DNA of 64,000 bases from Xanthomonas sontii (lineage in GTDB: Bacteria; Pseudomonadota; Gammaproteobacteria; Xanthomonadales; Xanthomonadaceae): contig NZ_CP132342.1 in the NCBI RefSeq assembly GCF_040529055.1, positions 682,001 to 746,000 of the forward strand, given 5' to 3'. Below the pieces are notes generated by a model. The model saw only the letters and a program-made list of their open reading frames with translations. It did no database searches and was not told the DNA's origin. Made by a program: the position numbers and the translations under genes. Of this stretch, positions 36,408-46,911 are shown piece after piece. The number at the start of each line of letters is the position of its first letter. Positions within the stretch are counted from its first letter, which is position 1.

Positions 36408-37525
36408 GCGCTGGCGCCGATCCACTCGATCAGGCGCGCGCGCTCGACGGCCAGCAGTTCCGGCAAGGAGGCAGCGGTGAAGTTGGCATCGATCTCGCGC
36501 AACACCGCTTCGGCGCCGGGCGCATCGACCGCACCGGCATCGGCCAGACAACGCTGGGCGGCTTCCAGCAGCCGCGCTACCCGGGACAGCGGCTGCAGTG
36601 CCGCCTGTTCCGCGGCGGCACGCAGGGTCGGATTGGCGGCCAGCGCAAGGGTCTCGCGCAGCGCGTCCTGCGCGGCGGCCTGCGATTCCCGCGTCGGCAT
36701 CACATAGAACAACGGCCACAGGTCCGCTTCGGCCGCGACGCTACGGCCGGCCAGCACCGCCGCGGCCGCCACCAGGCGCTGGGTCTTGACGATGCGGCGG
36801 TCGGATAGCGCCAGGCCGGCGGCGCGCAGGGTCCGGATCGCCTGCGCCAGCAGGCAGCGTGCGTCGTCCATCCGCACCTGCCGGACCTGACCGGCAAGAA
36901 TGTCCAAGTCGGCCAGATCGGCCGCCGGCACTACCGCGCTGCGCTCGACCTGCCAACCGCCGGCCAGCAGCGCTTCCAGTTGGTGGTCCGGCACCGCGTC
37001 GACGAACACATGCAGCAGGAAGCGATCGGCGAACGCCGCCAGCGACTCGTCATCCGGCAGCGCATTGGCCGCGCCCACGCAGATGCGCAGCGGGCAGGCC
37101 AGATCGGTATGGCCGCGGCGGAAGCGGCGTTCGTTCAACACCCCCAGCAAGGTATTGAGGATGGCCGTGGAGCCCAGAAATACCTCGTCGAGAAACGCGA
37201 CGTCCGCCTCCGGCAGCATCCCGGCGACGTCGGTTTCGACCACGCCCTCGCGCAACTTGCGCAGATCGACCGGGCCGAACAGTTCCGACGGCTCGGTGAA
37301 GCGGCCCAGCAGATACTCGAAGTAGCGACCGCCGAGCGCGGTGGCGACGCGCCGGACCACCGCGCTCTTGGCGGTGCCGGGCGGACCGACGATCAGCAGA
37401 TGCTCCTCGGCGATCGCCGCCAGCACCATCAGTTCGGCGAGTTGATCGCGCTCGATCAGACCGGTGGTGGCGGAACGGACGGCCTCGCGGACGCGGGCGG
37501 CGGCAGATGCGGTGGTGGTGGACAT
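36404..37525 (-). CDS. MoxR-family AAA+ ATPase of the ternary system
   Basis: 373 residues. Walker A GPPGTAKS (47-54), Walker B VAFLDE (109-114), the MoxR-characteristic LGRFTEPSELFGPVDL loop between them, the sensor segment RICVGAANALPDD, and an arginine-finger region AFADRF are all present, followed by an AAA lid. MoxR ATPases act as chaperone-like remodelers of vWA-domain proteins. It is the first gene of the four-gene cluster, and its stop overlaps the next start (ATGA). The start at 37525 matches the conserved beginning of the family. Confidence 0.93.
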   Translation of the reverse strand: MSTTTASAAARVREAVRSATTGLIERDQLAELMVLAAIAEEHLLIVGPPGTAKSAVVRRVATALGGRYFEYLLGRFTEPSELFGPVDLRKLREGVVETDVAGMLPEADVAFLDEVFLGSTAILNTLLGVLNERRFRRGHTDLACPLRICVGAANALPDDESLAAFADRFLLHVFVDAVPDHQLEALLAGGWQVERSAVVPAADLADLDILAGQVRQVRMDDARCLLAQAIRTLRAAGLALSDRRIVKTQRLVAAAAVLAGRSVAAEADLWPLFYVMPTRESQAAAQDALRETLALAANPTLRAAAEQAALQPLSRVARLLEAAQRCLADAGAVDAPGAEAVLREIDANFTAASLPELLAVERARLIEWIGASA

Positions 37526-37851
37526 GCAGGCGATCGGCAGGGTGCGCCGTGCGTGGCGGTACACGCCACGGCAAACAGGACGGAGGGTTCGAATGCACTC
37601 TAGAACAATCCGATGACGGCGAACACCGCGACCGCCGCACTGCGTGCGATGGCGGCGCGCGTTCCTGGTCCTGGCCCGACGACGACGGGCGGCAATGGTG
37701 CGACCGAGGCGGTGCCGCGCATTGCCCTGCGTGGATCGCGCTGACGATCTGGCACGGCACGCGGCCAGGTTCCGATGCACCGGCAGCGGCTTCCCGCCCT
37801 CTTCAGCGCCGATCACGCAGGCTATCGCGCTTTCCTCCAGGCAGGTTCGCC
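37526..37851. other. Divergent intergenic region of the ternary system and a binding-protein gene
   Basis: 326 bases without a gene. It should contain the promoters of both divergent units; I see no strong -35/-10 pair, only moderate composition change near 37590-37615 (GTTCGAATGCACTCTAGAAC). Confidence 0.5.
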
Positions 37852-38661
37852 ATGCGCCGTTCCCTGATTCCCTTGACCCTGGCCGCGCTGCTGCTCGCCT
37901 CCACGTCCGCATCGGCTGCGACGGCGCCGGGTGCGGACCGCGCGGCCCCGCCCACGACGCGGGAGGTGCTCAGTTCCGGCGGCATCATGGGCGCGATCCG
38001 CGCGGTGGCGCCCGACTACGAACGGGCCACCGGGGTAAAGCTACACATCGAGGCGGCGCCGTCGATGGGCGACACCCCGCAGGCGATCCCCAACCGCCTC
38101 GCCCGCCACGAGCCGGCGGACGTGCTGCTGATGGTCGGCGCGGCGCTCGACACGCTGGTGGCCAGCGGCCAGGCGCGGCCCGCCAGCCGCGTGGACCTGG
38201 GCGAGTCCTACATCGCCATGGCGGTCAAACAGGGCGCGCCCACGCCGGACATCTCCACGATGGCGGCCTTCCGCAAGACCCTGCTGGACAGCCAGTCGGT
38301 GGCCTACTCCGACAGCGCCAGTGGCGTCTACCTGTCGCGCACGCTGTTTCCGCGGATGCGGCTCGGCGCCGGGTTCGCCGCCAAGGCGCGGATGATTCCC
38401 GCCGAGCTGGTCGACGCGGTGGTCGCACGCGGCCAGGCGCAGCTCGGTTTCCAGCAACTGAGCGAACTCAAGCCGGTCCCCGGCATCACGATCGTTGGCC
38501 TGATTCCCAAGCAGGCGCAGCAGATGACGCTGTACTCCGGCGCCGTCGCCAGCACGCAGCCGCAGGCGGCGCAGGCGCTGCTGGACTACCTGGCGTCCCC
38601 GGCTGCCGCCAAGGCGATCGCCGACAACGGCCTCACACCGCTCGCCGGAAAGAAGAAATAG
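37852..38661 (+). CDS. Periplasmic solute-binding protein, ModA-like
   Basis: 269 residues. A Sec signal (LIPLTLAALLLASTSASA) and a type II periplasmic binding fold. The blocks VLSSGGIMGAIRAVAPDYERATG, VGAALDTLVASGQ, YSDSASGVYLSRTLFPRM, LGFQQLSELKPVPGI and YLASPAAAKAIADNGLTP resemble the molybdate/tungstate-type binding proteins. No ABC permease or ATPase gene is adjacent, so it is an orphan and the ligand is unknown. The upstream gene cluster is transcribed away from it. Confidence 0.8.
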   Translation: MRRSLIPLTLAALLLASTSASAATAPGADRAAPPTTREVLSSGGIMGAIRAVAPDYERATGVKLHIEAAPSMGDTPQAIPNRLARHEPADVLLMVGAALDTLVASGQARPASRVDLGESYIAMAVKQGAPTPDISTMAAFRKTLLDSQSVAYSDSASGVYLSRTLFPRMRLGAGFAAKARMIPAELVDAVVARGQAQLGFQQLSELKPVPGITIVGLIPKQAQQMTLYSGAVASTQPQAAQALLDYLASPAAAKAIADNGLTPLAGKKK

Positions 38662-38762
38662 CCGCGGTACGGATCGCGGCGCTGCGTCCGGCATCATCGT
38701 CCGGCGCGTGGGCGGCGCGCATCATGGCCTGTCGTGTGGCTTGGCGGGACGCGCCGTGGCCA

Positions 38763-38832
38763 TGTAGGAGCGGCTTCAGCCGCGACGTGGCGTTCCCGGG
38801 AACGCCACGTCGCGGCTGAAGCCGCTCCTACA
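38763..38832. repeat. 70-base perfect inverted repeat (REP-type, GGAGCGGCTTC family)
   Basis: Two 35-base arms (38763-38797 and 38798-38832) are exact reverse complements with no spacer. Each arm is a xanthomonad repeat that begins TGTAGGAGCGGCTTCAG and ends CGTTCCC. The transcribed form would fold into a long hairpin. It lies in a 328-base gap between convergent genes. Confidence 0.85.
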
Positions 38833-38989
38833 AGTGCGCCAGCCATCGCGATGATGGAGCCCGGATGGGAGCATCGGGATTGGGGATTGGCAGAAACGCA
38901 TCCGGCCTGCGGTGAGACGCCCTCGCAAACGATATCGGTGGGCCAGCCGCCGCACGAAAAGGCCAACGCCAACCACGCCTCCCGCCCGC

Positions 38990-40810
38990 TCACTCGCGCG
39001 GCGGCAGCACCGACAGCACTTCCTCGATGGTGGTCAGCCCGGCGGCCACCTTTTCCAGGCCGGCGCGGCGCAGCGTGCGCACACCCTCGTCCTGGGCGGC
39101 GCGGCTGAAGCCGGCCAGGTCCATGTCGGCGCGGATCAGGGTGCGCAGGCGCGGGGTCACCGGCAGCAGTTCGTACAGGCCCACGCGGCCCAGGTAGCCG
39201 GTGCGACGGCATTCCAGGCAGCCGACCGGGGCGTAGGCTTGCAGCGCCTCGGACAAGGCCTCGCCCGGTTCGCGCAGCGCGTCCCATTCGTGCGCTTCCA
39301 GCGTGTGCGGGCGCTTGCAGTGGCCGCACAGGGTGCGCACCAGGCGCTGCGCCAGCACGCCGTTGAGGGTGGAGGCGACCAGGTAGTGCGGCACGCCCAG
39401 GTCGAGCAGGCGGGTGATCGCCGAGGGCGCATCGTTGGTGTGCAGGGTCGACAGCACCAGGTGGCCGGTCAGCGAGGCCTGCACCGCCATCTGCGCGGTT
39501 TCCAGGTCGCGGATTTCGCCGATCATGATGATGTCCGGGTCCTGCCGCAGCAGGGTGCGCACGCCGCTGGCGAAGTCCAGGTCGATGTTGGCCTGCACCT
39601 GCATCTGGTTGAACTCGGTGGCGATCATCTCGATCGGATCTTCCACGCTGCACACGTTCACGTCCGGCGTGGCCAGACGCTTGAGCGTGGAGTACAGCGT
39701 GGTGGTCTTGCCCGAGCCGGTGGGGCCGGTGACCAGCACGATGCCGTGCGGGCGCTCCACCAGCGCGTTCCAGCCGGCCGCTTCCTGCGGGCTGAAGCCG
39801 AGCTGGTCCACGCTCTTGAACGCGGCATCCGGGTCGAAGATGCGCATGACGCACTTCTCGCCGAAGGCGGTGGGCATGGTCGACAGGCGCATCTCGGTCT
39901 CGCGCCCGCCCGGCGAACGGGTCTTGATGCGCCCGTCCTGCGGGCGCCGCCGCTCGGCCAGGTCCATGCGCCCGAGCACCTTGATGCGGCTGACGATGGC
40001 GGTCATCACCGCCGGCGGTACTTCCAGCACCTTGTGCAGCACGCCGTCGATGCGGAAGCGCATGCGCCCGGCCTCGCGCCGCGGCTCCAGGTGGATGTCG
40101 CTGGCGCGCTGCTCGTAGGCGTACTGCAGCAGCCAGTCGACGATGTGCACGATGTGGTGGTCGTCGGCGTTGACGTCGCCGCCGCGGCCCAGTTCCACCA
40201 GCTGCTCGAAGCTGGGCAGGCCGCTGCTCTGTTCGGTGCGCCCGTCCTTGGCGCCGCGCACCGAGCGGGTCACGCCGAAGAACTCCATCGTGTAGCGATG
40301 CAGGTCCAGCGGGTTGACCACCACCACCTCGATGCGGCGCCGCGCCAGGTGCTGCACGTCGCCGAGCCAGTCCAGCGCCAGCGGTTCGCTGGTGGCCACC
40401 AGCAGACGCTCGGGCTGCAGGGCAAGCGGCAGGATCCGGTGGCGGCGCGCATAGGCGTGCGAGACCACGCCGGTGACCGCGGCCACGTCGACCCGGGTCG
40501 GATCGATGCGCAGGTAACGCAGGCCGCAGCGCTGCGCCAGCCACTCGGTCAGCCGTTCCAGGCTCAGTTCGCTGCCGGGCGGGCGGGTGGCGGCCAGTTT
40601 CAGGTTGGACAGCAGCACCAGCGGATGCACGTCGCTGGCGGTGCGCGCGGTCTGCGCCGAGAACTGCACGCGGCCGCGTTCGGCCGGCGCGACCAGGCCG
40701 TCGGCGAGCAATGCGGCGGCCACGCGCTCGAAGCTCAACCGGCCCGGCGGCAACGCCACGGTGGGATCGGCGGGCGACGACGCGGGCGGCGCGGCAGGGC
40801 GCGAATCCAT
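38990..40810 (-). CDS. GspE/PilB-family secretion or pilus assembly ATPase
   Basis: 606 residues. N-terminal GspE/MshE-type domain, then the ATPase core with Walker A GPTGSGKTTT, the Asp box (SVEDPIE), Walker B region (DPDIIMIGEIRD), the His box (LVLSTLHTNDAPSAI), and the metal-binding tetracysteine segment (CGHCK and CLECRRTGYLGR). It powers type II secretion or type IV pilus-like assembly. No other secretion genes are nearby, so it is a solitary member, divergent from glyQ; its partner machine cannot be assigned. Xps-type systems of Xanthomonas normally have their own GspE. Confidence 0.9.
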   Translation of the reverse strand: MDSRPAAPPASSPADPTVALPPGRLSFERVAAALLADGLVAPAERGRVQFSAQTARTASDVHPLVLLSNLKLAATRPPGSELSLERLTEWLAQRCGLRYLRIDPTRVDVAAVTGVVSHAYARRHRILPLALQPERLLVATSEPLALDWLGDVQHLARRRIEVVVVNPLDLHRYTMEFFGVTRSVRGAKDGRTEQSSGLPSFEQLVELGRGGDVNADDHHIVHIVDWLLQYAYEQRASDIHLEPRREAGRMRFRIDGVLHKVLEVPPAVMTAIVSRIKVLGRMDLAERRRPQDGRIKTRSPGGRETEMRLSTMPTAFGEKCVMRIFDPDAAFKSVDQLGFSPQEAAGWNALVERPHGIVLVTGPTGSGKTTTLYSTLKRLATPDVNVCSVEDPIEMIATEFNQMQVQANIDLDFASGVRTLLRQDPDIIMIGEIRDLETAQMAVQASLTGHLVLSTLHTNDAPSAITRLLDLGVPHYLVASTLNGVLAQRLVRTLCGHCKRPHTLEAHEWDALREPGEALSEALQAYAPVGCLECRRTGYLGRVGLYELLPVTPRLRTLIRADMDLAGFSRAAQDEGVRTLRRAGLEKVAAGLTTIEEVLSVLPPRE

Positions 40811-40851
40811 GGTCCAGGTCCGGTACGCGGAAGTCCCCGCGAGTCGGTCGC

Positions 40852-40857
40852 TATACT
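40852..40857 (+). promoter_or_regulatory. Putative -10 element of glyQ
   Basis: TATACT (5 of 6 matches to TATAAT), 29 bases before the glyQ ATG in the 76-base divergent gap. No good -35 is visible at the usual spacing. Confidence 0.4.
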
Positions 40858-40886
40858 AGCGCACCCCTCAACCGGCCCCCTGCGAG

Positions 40887-41795
<909 letters not shown>

Positions 41796-41800
41796 TGCAA

Positions 41801-41964
41801 GCCCCTCTCCCCCCGGCGACCGAAGGAAGTCCCCGCGGGAGAGAGGAGTTGGGGTGAGGGTACGTCCTCGCGGATAAACCTCACCGCCCCCAAAGCCGCA
41901 ACGCTCCGCCGCACCCTCAATCCGCCCCTTCGGGGCACCTTCTCCCGCAGGGAGAAGGGAGAAA
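41801..41964. repeat. GGGGTGAGGGT palindromic repeat between glyQ and glyS (copy 1 of 3)
   Basis: Begins CCCCTCTCC, contains GTTGGGGTGAGGGT, then after about 60 bases ACCCTCAATCCGCCCC and a GGGAGAAGGGAG end. The two halves are complementary, so a transcript through it can form a long hairpin. Two related copies follow glyS. Such short palindromic elements are common in xanthomonad intergenic regions. Confidence 0.75.
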
Positions 41965-41984
41965 CCGCTAGCAAGGTCCGACAC

Positions 41985-44201
41985 ATGAGCCAACACCTTC
42001 CCCTGCTGATCGAACTGGGCACCGAGGAACTGCCGGTCAAGGCATTGCCGGGCCTGGCCCAGGCGCTGTTCGACGGCGTGATCGCCGGGCTGGAGAAGCG
42101 CGGCATCGCGGTCGAGCGCGGCGACGCCAAGCCGCTGTCCACGCCGCGCCGGCTGGCGGTGCTGCTGCCGGGCGTGGCCGTCGAACAGCCGGAGCAGCGC
42201 GCGGAAGTGCTCGGCCCCTACCTCAACATCGCGCTGGACGCGGATGGCCAGCCGACCAAGGCGCTGCAGGGGTTCGCCGCCAAGGCCGGGATCGACTGGA
42301 CCGCGCTGGAGCGCACCAGCGACGCCAAGGGCGAGCGCTTCGTGCACCGTGCGGTGAACCCGGGCGCGCGCACCGCCACGCTGCTGCCGGAGATCCTGCG
42401 CGAGGCGATCGCGGCGATGCCAATCCCCAAGCCGATGCGCTGGGGCGATCACGACTATGGCTTCGCGCGGCCGGTGCAGTGGCTGGTGCTGCTGTTCGGC
42501 AGCGAGGTGGTGCCGATGCCGCTGTTCGGCGTGGAGGCCGGCCGCGACAGCCGCGGCCACCGCTTCCTGCACGACGCGCCGGTGCCGCTGGCGCAGCCGG
42601 GCGACTACGTGGCCGCGCTGCAGGCTGCGCAGGTGCTGGTGGACCCGGACGTGCGCCGCGCGCGCATCGTCGCCGAGGTCGAGCAGGCCGCGCGCGAAGC
42701 CGGCGGCAGCGCGCGCATCGCCGCCGACAACCTGGAGCAGGTGGTGAACCTGGTCGAATGGCCATCGGCGGTGCTGTGCAGGTTCGAGCCGGCGTTCCTG
42801 GCGGTGCCGCAGGAAGCGCTGATCGAGACCATGGAGAGCAACCAGAAGTTCTTCCCGGTGCTCGATACCGGCGGCAAGCTCACCGAGCATTTCATCGGCA
42901 TCGCCAACATCGTCTCGCGCGATGTGGCCGAAGTGGCCAAGGGCTACGAGCGGGTGATCCGCCCGCGCTTCGCCGACGCCAAGTTCTTCTTCGACGAAGA
43001 CCTCAAGCAGGGCCTGGAGGCGATGGGCGCCGGCCTGGTCAGCGTCACCTACCAGGCCAAGCTCGGCAGCATCGCCGACAAGGTGCAGCGCGTGGCCGCG
43101 CTGGCCGAGGCGATCGCCGCGCAGGTCGGCGTGGACCCGGCACAGGCGCGCCGCGCCGCCGAACTGAGCAAGAACGACCTGCAGTCGCGCATGGTCAACG
43201 AATTCCCGGAACTGCAGGGCATCGCCGGCCGCCACTACGCCGTCGCCGCCGGCGAGCCCAGCGAGATCGCCCTGGCGATCGACGAGGCCTACCAGCCGCG
43301 CTTCGCCGGCGACGACATCGCGCTGTCGCCGCTGGGCAAGGTGCTGGCGATCGCCGAACGTCTGGATACGCTGGCCGGCGGGTTTGCCGCGGGGTTGAAG
43401 CCCACGGGCAACAAGGATCCGTTCGCGCTGCGGCGCAATGCGCTGGGGTTGGCGCGGACGGTGATTGAGAGTGGGTTCGATATCAGTCTAGTGATGCTAT
43501 TGATTCGTGCGGTGGTTGCTGCTTACGCAGCAATTGGCTTAGAAAACATCAAGCCTGCCGCACTTAGGTTTGCTTCGTCTGTGCAGGAGTTGCATCAACA
43601 AGGATTTTCAATCGCCTTACAAGACGAGATCGTTCGAGCAGTCGCGGGCATTGAGCCCAACGACAAAGACGGAGAAATGCATCAAACAATCTCTGACCTA
43701 TACCTGTTCATCCTTGATCGTCTAAAGGGATATTACGGCGATAAGGGCGTTCCTACGTCTCATTTTAATGCGGTAGCAGAGCTACAACCTCGCTCGCTGT
43801 ACGACTTCGACCGCCGCATCGACGCGATCGGCACCTTTGCCGCGTTGCCGGAGGCCGAGGCGCTGGCCGCGGCCAACAAGCGCATCCGCAACATCCTGCG
43901 CAAGGCCGAGGGCGAGATTCCGGCACAGGTCGACGCGGGCCTGCTGCGCGAGCCGGCCGAGCGCGCGCTGGCCGAGGCGGTGGAAGCGGCGATCGCCGAG
44001 ACCGACGGCGCGCTGCGCCAGCACGACTACGTGACCGTGCTGAACTTCCTGGCGCGGCTGCGCCCGCAGGTGGACGCGTTCTTCGATGGCGTGATGGTCA
44101 ACGCCGACGACCCGGCGCTGCGCCGCAACCGCCTGGCCCTGCTCAAGCGCCTGGGCGACCGCCTCGGCAGCGTCGCGGCGATCGAACACCTGTCGGCGTA
44201 A
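41985..44201 (+). CDS. glyS: Glycine-tRNA ligase beta subunit, with an internal AT-richer tract
   Basis: 738 residues. The N-terminus ([21 protein letters not shown]), the [22 protein letters not shown] and [18 protein letters not shown] blocks and the HD-like middle region are standard GlyS, ending in the anticodon-binding [14 protein letters not shown] region. Between about 43480 and 43795 the base composition drops: I count 27 G+C in the 60 bases 43561-43620. That tract encodes [20 protein letters not shown] up to [14 protein letters not shown] and appears longer than the corresponding part of related proteins. Before and after, composition is typical. A strong intrinsic terminator follows. 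Confidence 0.95.
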   Translation: MSQHLPLLIELGTEELPVKALPGLAQALFDGVIAGLEKRGIAVERGDAKPLSTPRRLAVLLPGVAVEQPEQRAEVLGPYLNIALDADGQPTKALQGFAAKAGIDWTALERTSDAKGERFVHRAVNPGARTATLLPEILREAIAAMPIPKPMRWGDHDYGFARPVQWLVLLFGSEVVPMPLFGVEAGRDSRGHRFLHDAPVPLAQPGDYVAALQAAQVLVDPDVRRARIVAEVEQAAREAGGSARIAADNLEQVVNLVEWPSAVLCRFEPAFLAVPQEALIETMESNQKFFPVLDTGGKLTEHFIGIANIVSRDVAEVAKGYERVIRPRFADAKFFFDEDLKQGLEAMGAGLVSVTYQAKLGSIADKVQRVAALAEAIAAQVGVDPAQARRAAELSKNDLQSRMVNEFPELQGIAGRHYAVAAGEPSEIALAIDEAYQPRFAGDDIALSPLGKVLAIAERLDTLAGGFAAGLKPTGNKDPFALRRNALGLARTVIESGFDISLVMLLIRAVVAAYAAIGLENIKPAALRFASSVQELHQQGFSIALQDEIVRAVAGIEPNDKDGEMHQTISDLYLFILDRLKGYYGDKGVPTSHFNAVAELQPRSLYDFDRRIDAIGTFAALPEAEALAAANKRIRNILRKAEGEIPAQVDAGLLREPAERALAEAVEAAIAETDGALRQHDYVTVLNFLARLRPQVDAFFDGVMVNADDPALRRNRLALLKRLGDRLGSVAAIEHLSA

Positions 44202-44224
44202 GCAGCAGACGCGTCGAACCGGAG

Positions 44225-44257
44225 ACGGGCCGCCTTGCGCGGCCCGTTCTCGTTTTG
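44225..44257 (+). terminator. Intrinsic terminator of glyS
   Basis: ACGGGCCGC-cttgc-GCGGCCCGT followed by TCTCGTTTT. Confidence 0.85.
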
Positions 44258-44423
44258 CGGGTGGAGCTCCTGCGGCAATGCGCTGCGCCAATGACTTCGG
44301 CGCAGCGCAATGCGTCGGGACTGAAGTCCCTCCCACAGTGCAAGCTCACTGCTGTCCGCAAGCCCCTGCAGGCGCATTTGCTTGCGTCCTTCACAACAAG
44401 CGTGTGCACGCGCCCGCGCTAAG

Positions 44424-44579
44424 CCTCTCTCCCGTCGGGAGAGGGGTTGGGGTGAGGGTCCGGCGCGAAACGACCTGCGGAGTGTCAGTGCACGAGGCTG
44501 CGCCTGACCCTCATCCGCCCGTGCGGAGCACCTTCCCCCAAAAAGGGGGCCGTGGTCCCGAAGGGAGAAGGAACAGCCG
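44424..44579. repeat. GGGGTGAGGGT palindromic repeat (copy 2 of 3)
   Basis: CCTCTCTCCCGTCGGGAG, then GGGTTGGGGTGAGGGT, a central stretch, then ACCCTCATCCGCCC and GGGAGAAGGAACAGC. First of a tandem pair after glyS. Confidence 0.75.
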
Positions 44580-44583
44580 ACTA

Positions 44584-44720
44584 GCCCCTCTCCCTCCGGG
44601 AGAGGGGTTGGGGTGAGGGTGCGGCGCGAAGCGACTCGCGGAGTGTGGGCACACGAGGCTTCGCCCGTACCCTCATCCGCCCCTTCGGGGCACCTTATCC
44701 CGAGGGGAGAAGGGAACAGC
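44584..44720. repeat. GGGGTGAGGGT palindromic repeat (copy 3 of 3)
   Basis: CCCCTCTCCCTCCGGGAG, GGGTTGGGGTGAGGGT, then TACCCTCATCCGCCCC and GGGGAGAAGGGAACAGC. Immediately follows copy 2. Between it and the rep gene lies a GAATCCCC/ATTCCC-type repeat (about 44768-44800) reaching the rep stop codon. No gene is visible in the 600-base gap. Confidence 0.75.
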
Positions 44721-44802
44721 TGGCGTATCCCTGCGTATCACCCGCGGCGCGACGCAAAACCGCCGTTGCGAATCCCCATTCCCAAATCCCTATTCCCGGC
44801 TT

Positions 44803-46779
44803 CTAATCAAACAACGCCTGGATCGCCGCCAACCCCGCATTCGCGCGCTCCTTCTTGCGCGCTGCGTCGGCTACCGGGTCGGCGCCGTCGCGCTGCATTT
44901 CCTCGGCCGGGATCTCGTCGAAGAAGCGGCTGGGCTTGAGCCGGATATGCTCGCCGAACTTGCGGGTGAGCTTGCTGTAGCTCATCCACAGCTGCTCCTT
45001 GGCGCGGGTGATGCCCACGTACAGCAGACGCCGCTCCTCCTGCAGGTTGCCCTCTTCCAGGCTGACCTCGTGCGGCAGCACGCCGTCCTCGCAGCCCACG
45101 ATGAACACGTAGCGGAACTCCAGGCCCTTGGACGCGTGCATGGTCATCATCCGCACCTGGTTGCCGCCGTCGTCCTTGTCGTTGCGCGACAGCAGCGCCA
45201 GTTGCGCGGCCAGGTCGCCGACGGTGGCGCCGCGCGGTCCGCCCTCGAACCACTTGGCCAGTTCCTCCAGGTTGCCGCGGCGGCGCTGGAAACTCGCTTC
45301 GTCCTTGCACTGGCTGCGCAGTTCGCGGATCAGCCCGGATTGTTCGGCGAGCTGGCGCACCACGTCGGCCGAGGACAGCGTGGTCGAGGCCGTGCGCAGT
45401 TCGTGCAGGATATCGACGAAGTCGCTCAGGCCGTTGGCTGCGCGCGGCGGCAACTGCTGCAGCGCGCCCACCGACTCGGCCGCGCGCGACATCGGCAGGT
45501 GCTTGGCCGAGGCCAGTTCTGCCAGCTTGGCCAGCGAGGTCGCGCCGACCTCGCGCTTGGGCGCCTGCACCGCGCGCAGGAACGCCGCGTCGTCGTCGGG
45601 ATTGACCAGCAGGCGCAGCCACGACAGCACGTCCTTGACCTCCTGCCGCTCCAGGAACGCGGTGCCGCCGGTGATGTGATACGGCACGCTGGCCATCTGC
45701 AGCGCCTTTTCCAACGGCCGCGACTGGAAATTGCCGCGGAACAGGATGCAGAAATCGCTCCACGGCACCTGCTTGGCGGTGCCCAGGTAGGCGATCTCGG
45801 CGGCCACCTTCTCCGCCTCGTGCTCGCTGTCGCGGCACTCCCACACGCGGATGCGCTCGCCATCGGCCTGATCGCTCCACAGCGTCTTCAGATGCTCGTG
45901 CGGGTTGTGCGCGATCAGGGCGTTGGCCGCGCGCAGCACGCGGTTGGAGCAGCGGTAGTTCTGCTCCAGCTTGATGATCTGCAGGGCCGGGTAGTCGCGG
46001 CCCATCTGCATCAGGTTCTCCGGATTGGCGCCGCGCCAGGCGTAGATGCTCTGGTCGTCGTCGCCCACGCAGGTGAAGTTGCCGCGCGGGCCGGCCAGCA
46101 TCTTCAGCAACCGGTACTGCGCATCGTTGGTGTCCTGGCTCTCGTCCACCAGCAGATAGCCGATGCGCTCGCGCCAGGCCATCACGATGTCCTCGTTCTC
46201 CTCCAGCACCTGCACCGGCAGGCGGATCAGGTCGTCGAAGTCCACCGCGTTGAAAGTGCTCAACCGCGCCTGGTAGCGCTCGTACAGGCTGGCCGCCTCC
46301 TGCTCGCGGTTGCTGCGGGCCGCCGCCATCGCCTGCTCCGGCGACAGCCCGGCGTTCTTGGCGCGCGAAATCAGGTTCTTGGCGTCCTCGATGGCATCGG
46401 GCTTGGCGCCGGGCATCAGATCCTTGATCTGCGCGGCGGCATCGTCGGCGTCGAAGATCGAGAAGCCGCGCTTCAGGCCCACCGCCGCGTGTTCGATCTG
46501 CAGGAACTTCAGCCCCAGGGCGTGGAAGGTGCAGATGGTCAGGCCGTCGGCGGCCTCGCTGCGGATGCGCTTGGCCACGCGCTCGCGCATTTCCTTGGCC
46601 GACTTGTTGGTGAAGGTGATCGCGGCGATGCGCTTGGCCGGGTAACGGCCGCTGGCGATCAGGTGCGCGATCTTTTCCACGATCACGCGGGTCTTGCCGC
46701 TGCCGGCGCCGGCCAGCACCAGCAACGGACCCTCGCAATGCAGGACCGCGGCGCGTTGGGGAGGATTGAGACCGTGCAT
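44803..46779 (-). CDS. rep: ATP-dependent DNA helicase Rep
   Basis: 658 residues, a UvrD/Rep superfamily 1A helicase. Motif I AGAGSGKT, Ia [41 protein letters not shown] and VI ([12 protein letters not shown]) are all present, and the opening [26 protein letters not shown] fits Rep rather than UvrD. Rep removes proteins ahead of the replication fork and aids restart. An AGGGAAG ribosome site supports the ATG at 46779. It diverges from tdk. Confidence 0.95.
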   Translation of the reverse strand: MHGLNPPQRAAVLHCEGPLLVLAGAGSGKTRVIVEKIAHLIASGRYPAKRIAAITFTNKSAKEMRERVAKRIRSEAADGLTICTFHALGLKFLQIEHAAVGLKRGFSIFDADDAAAQIKDLMPGAKPDAIEDAKNLISRAKNAGLSPEQAMAAARSNREQEAASLYERYQARLSTFNAVDFDDLIRLPVQVLEENEDIVMAWRERIGYLLVDESQDTNDAQYRLLKMLAGPRGNFTCVGDDDQSIYAWRGANPENLMQMGRDYPALQIIKLEQNYRCSNRVLRAANALIAHNPHEHLKTLWSDQADGERIRVWECRDSEHEAEKVAAEIAYLGTAKQVPWSDFCILFRGNFQSRPLEKALQMASVPYHITGGTAFLERQEVKDVLSWLRLLVNPDDDAAFLRAVQAPKREVGATSLAKLAELASAKHLPMSRAAESVGALQQLPPRAANGLSDFVDILHELRTASTTLSSADVVRQLAEQSGLIRELRSQCKDEASFQRRRGNLEELAKWFEGGPRGATVGDLAAQLALLSRNDKDDGGNQVRMMTMHASKGLEFRYVFIVGCEDGVLPHEVSLEEGNLQEERRLLYVGITRAKEQLWMSYSKLTRKFGEHIRLKPSRFFDEIPAEEMQRDGADPVADAARKKERANAGLAAIQALFD

Positions 46780-46898
46780 GAAGACTTCCCTTGGCCGCGC
46801 ATTGTAACGGGCACCGGCCGGCGCCGACGCCCCACCGCCGCGCCGGCGCTGAACCGGTTCGCGAACCGCCCGGCGGCCGGGGCGCGCGGCCGCCGCGC

Positions 46899-46904
46899 TA
46901 GAAT
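46899..46904 (+). promoter_or_regulatory. Putative -10 element for leaderless tdk mRNA
   Basis: TAGAAT (5 of 6 to TATAAT) ending seven bases before the tdk ATG; no ribosome site is present, so the message is probably leaderless. Confidence 0.45.
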
Positions 46905-46911
46905 CGACGGC

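Noticed and set aside
31452..37525. Interpretation of the MoxR-vWA cluster as a cobalt/magnesium chelatase or CoxD/NorQ-type cofactor-insertion system
   Set aside because: No chelatase large subunit or target enzyme is present, and the partner proteins carry propeller and bpX-type domains rather than enzyme partners; kept as a less likely alternative only.
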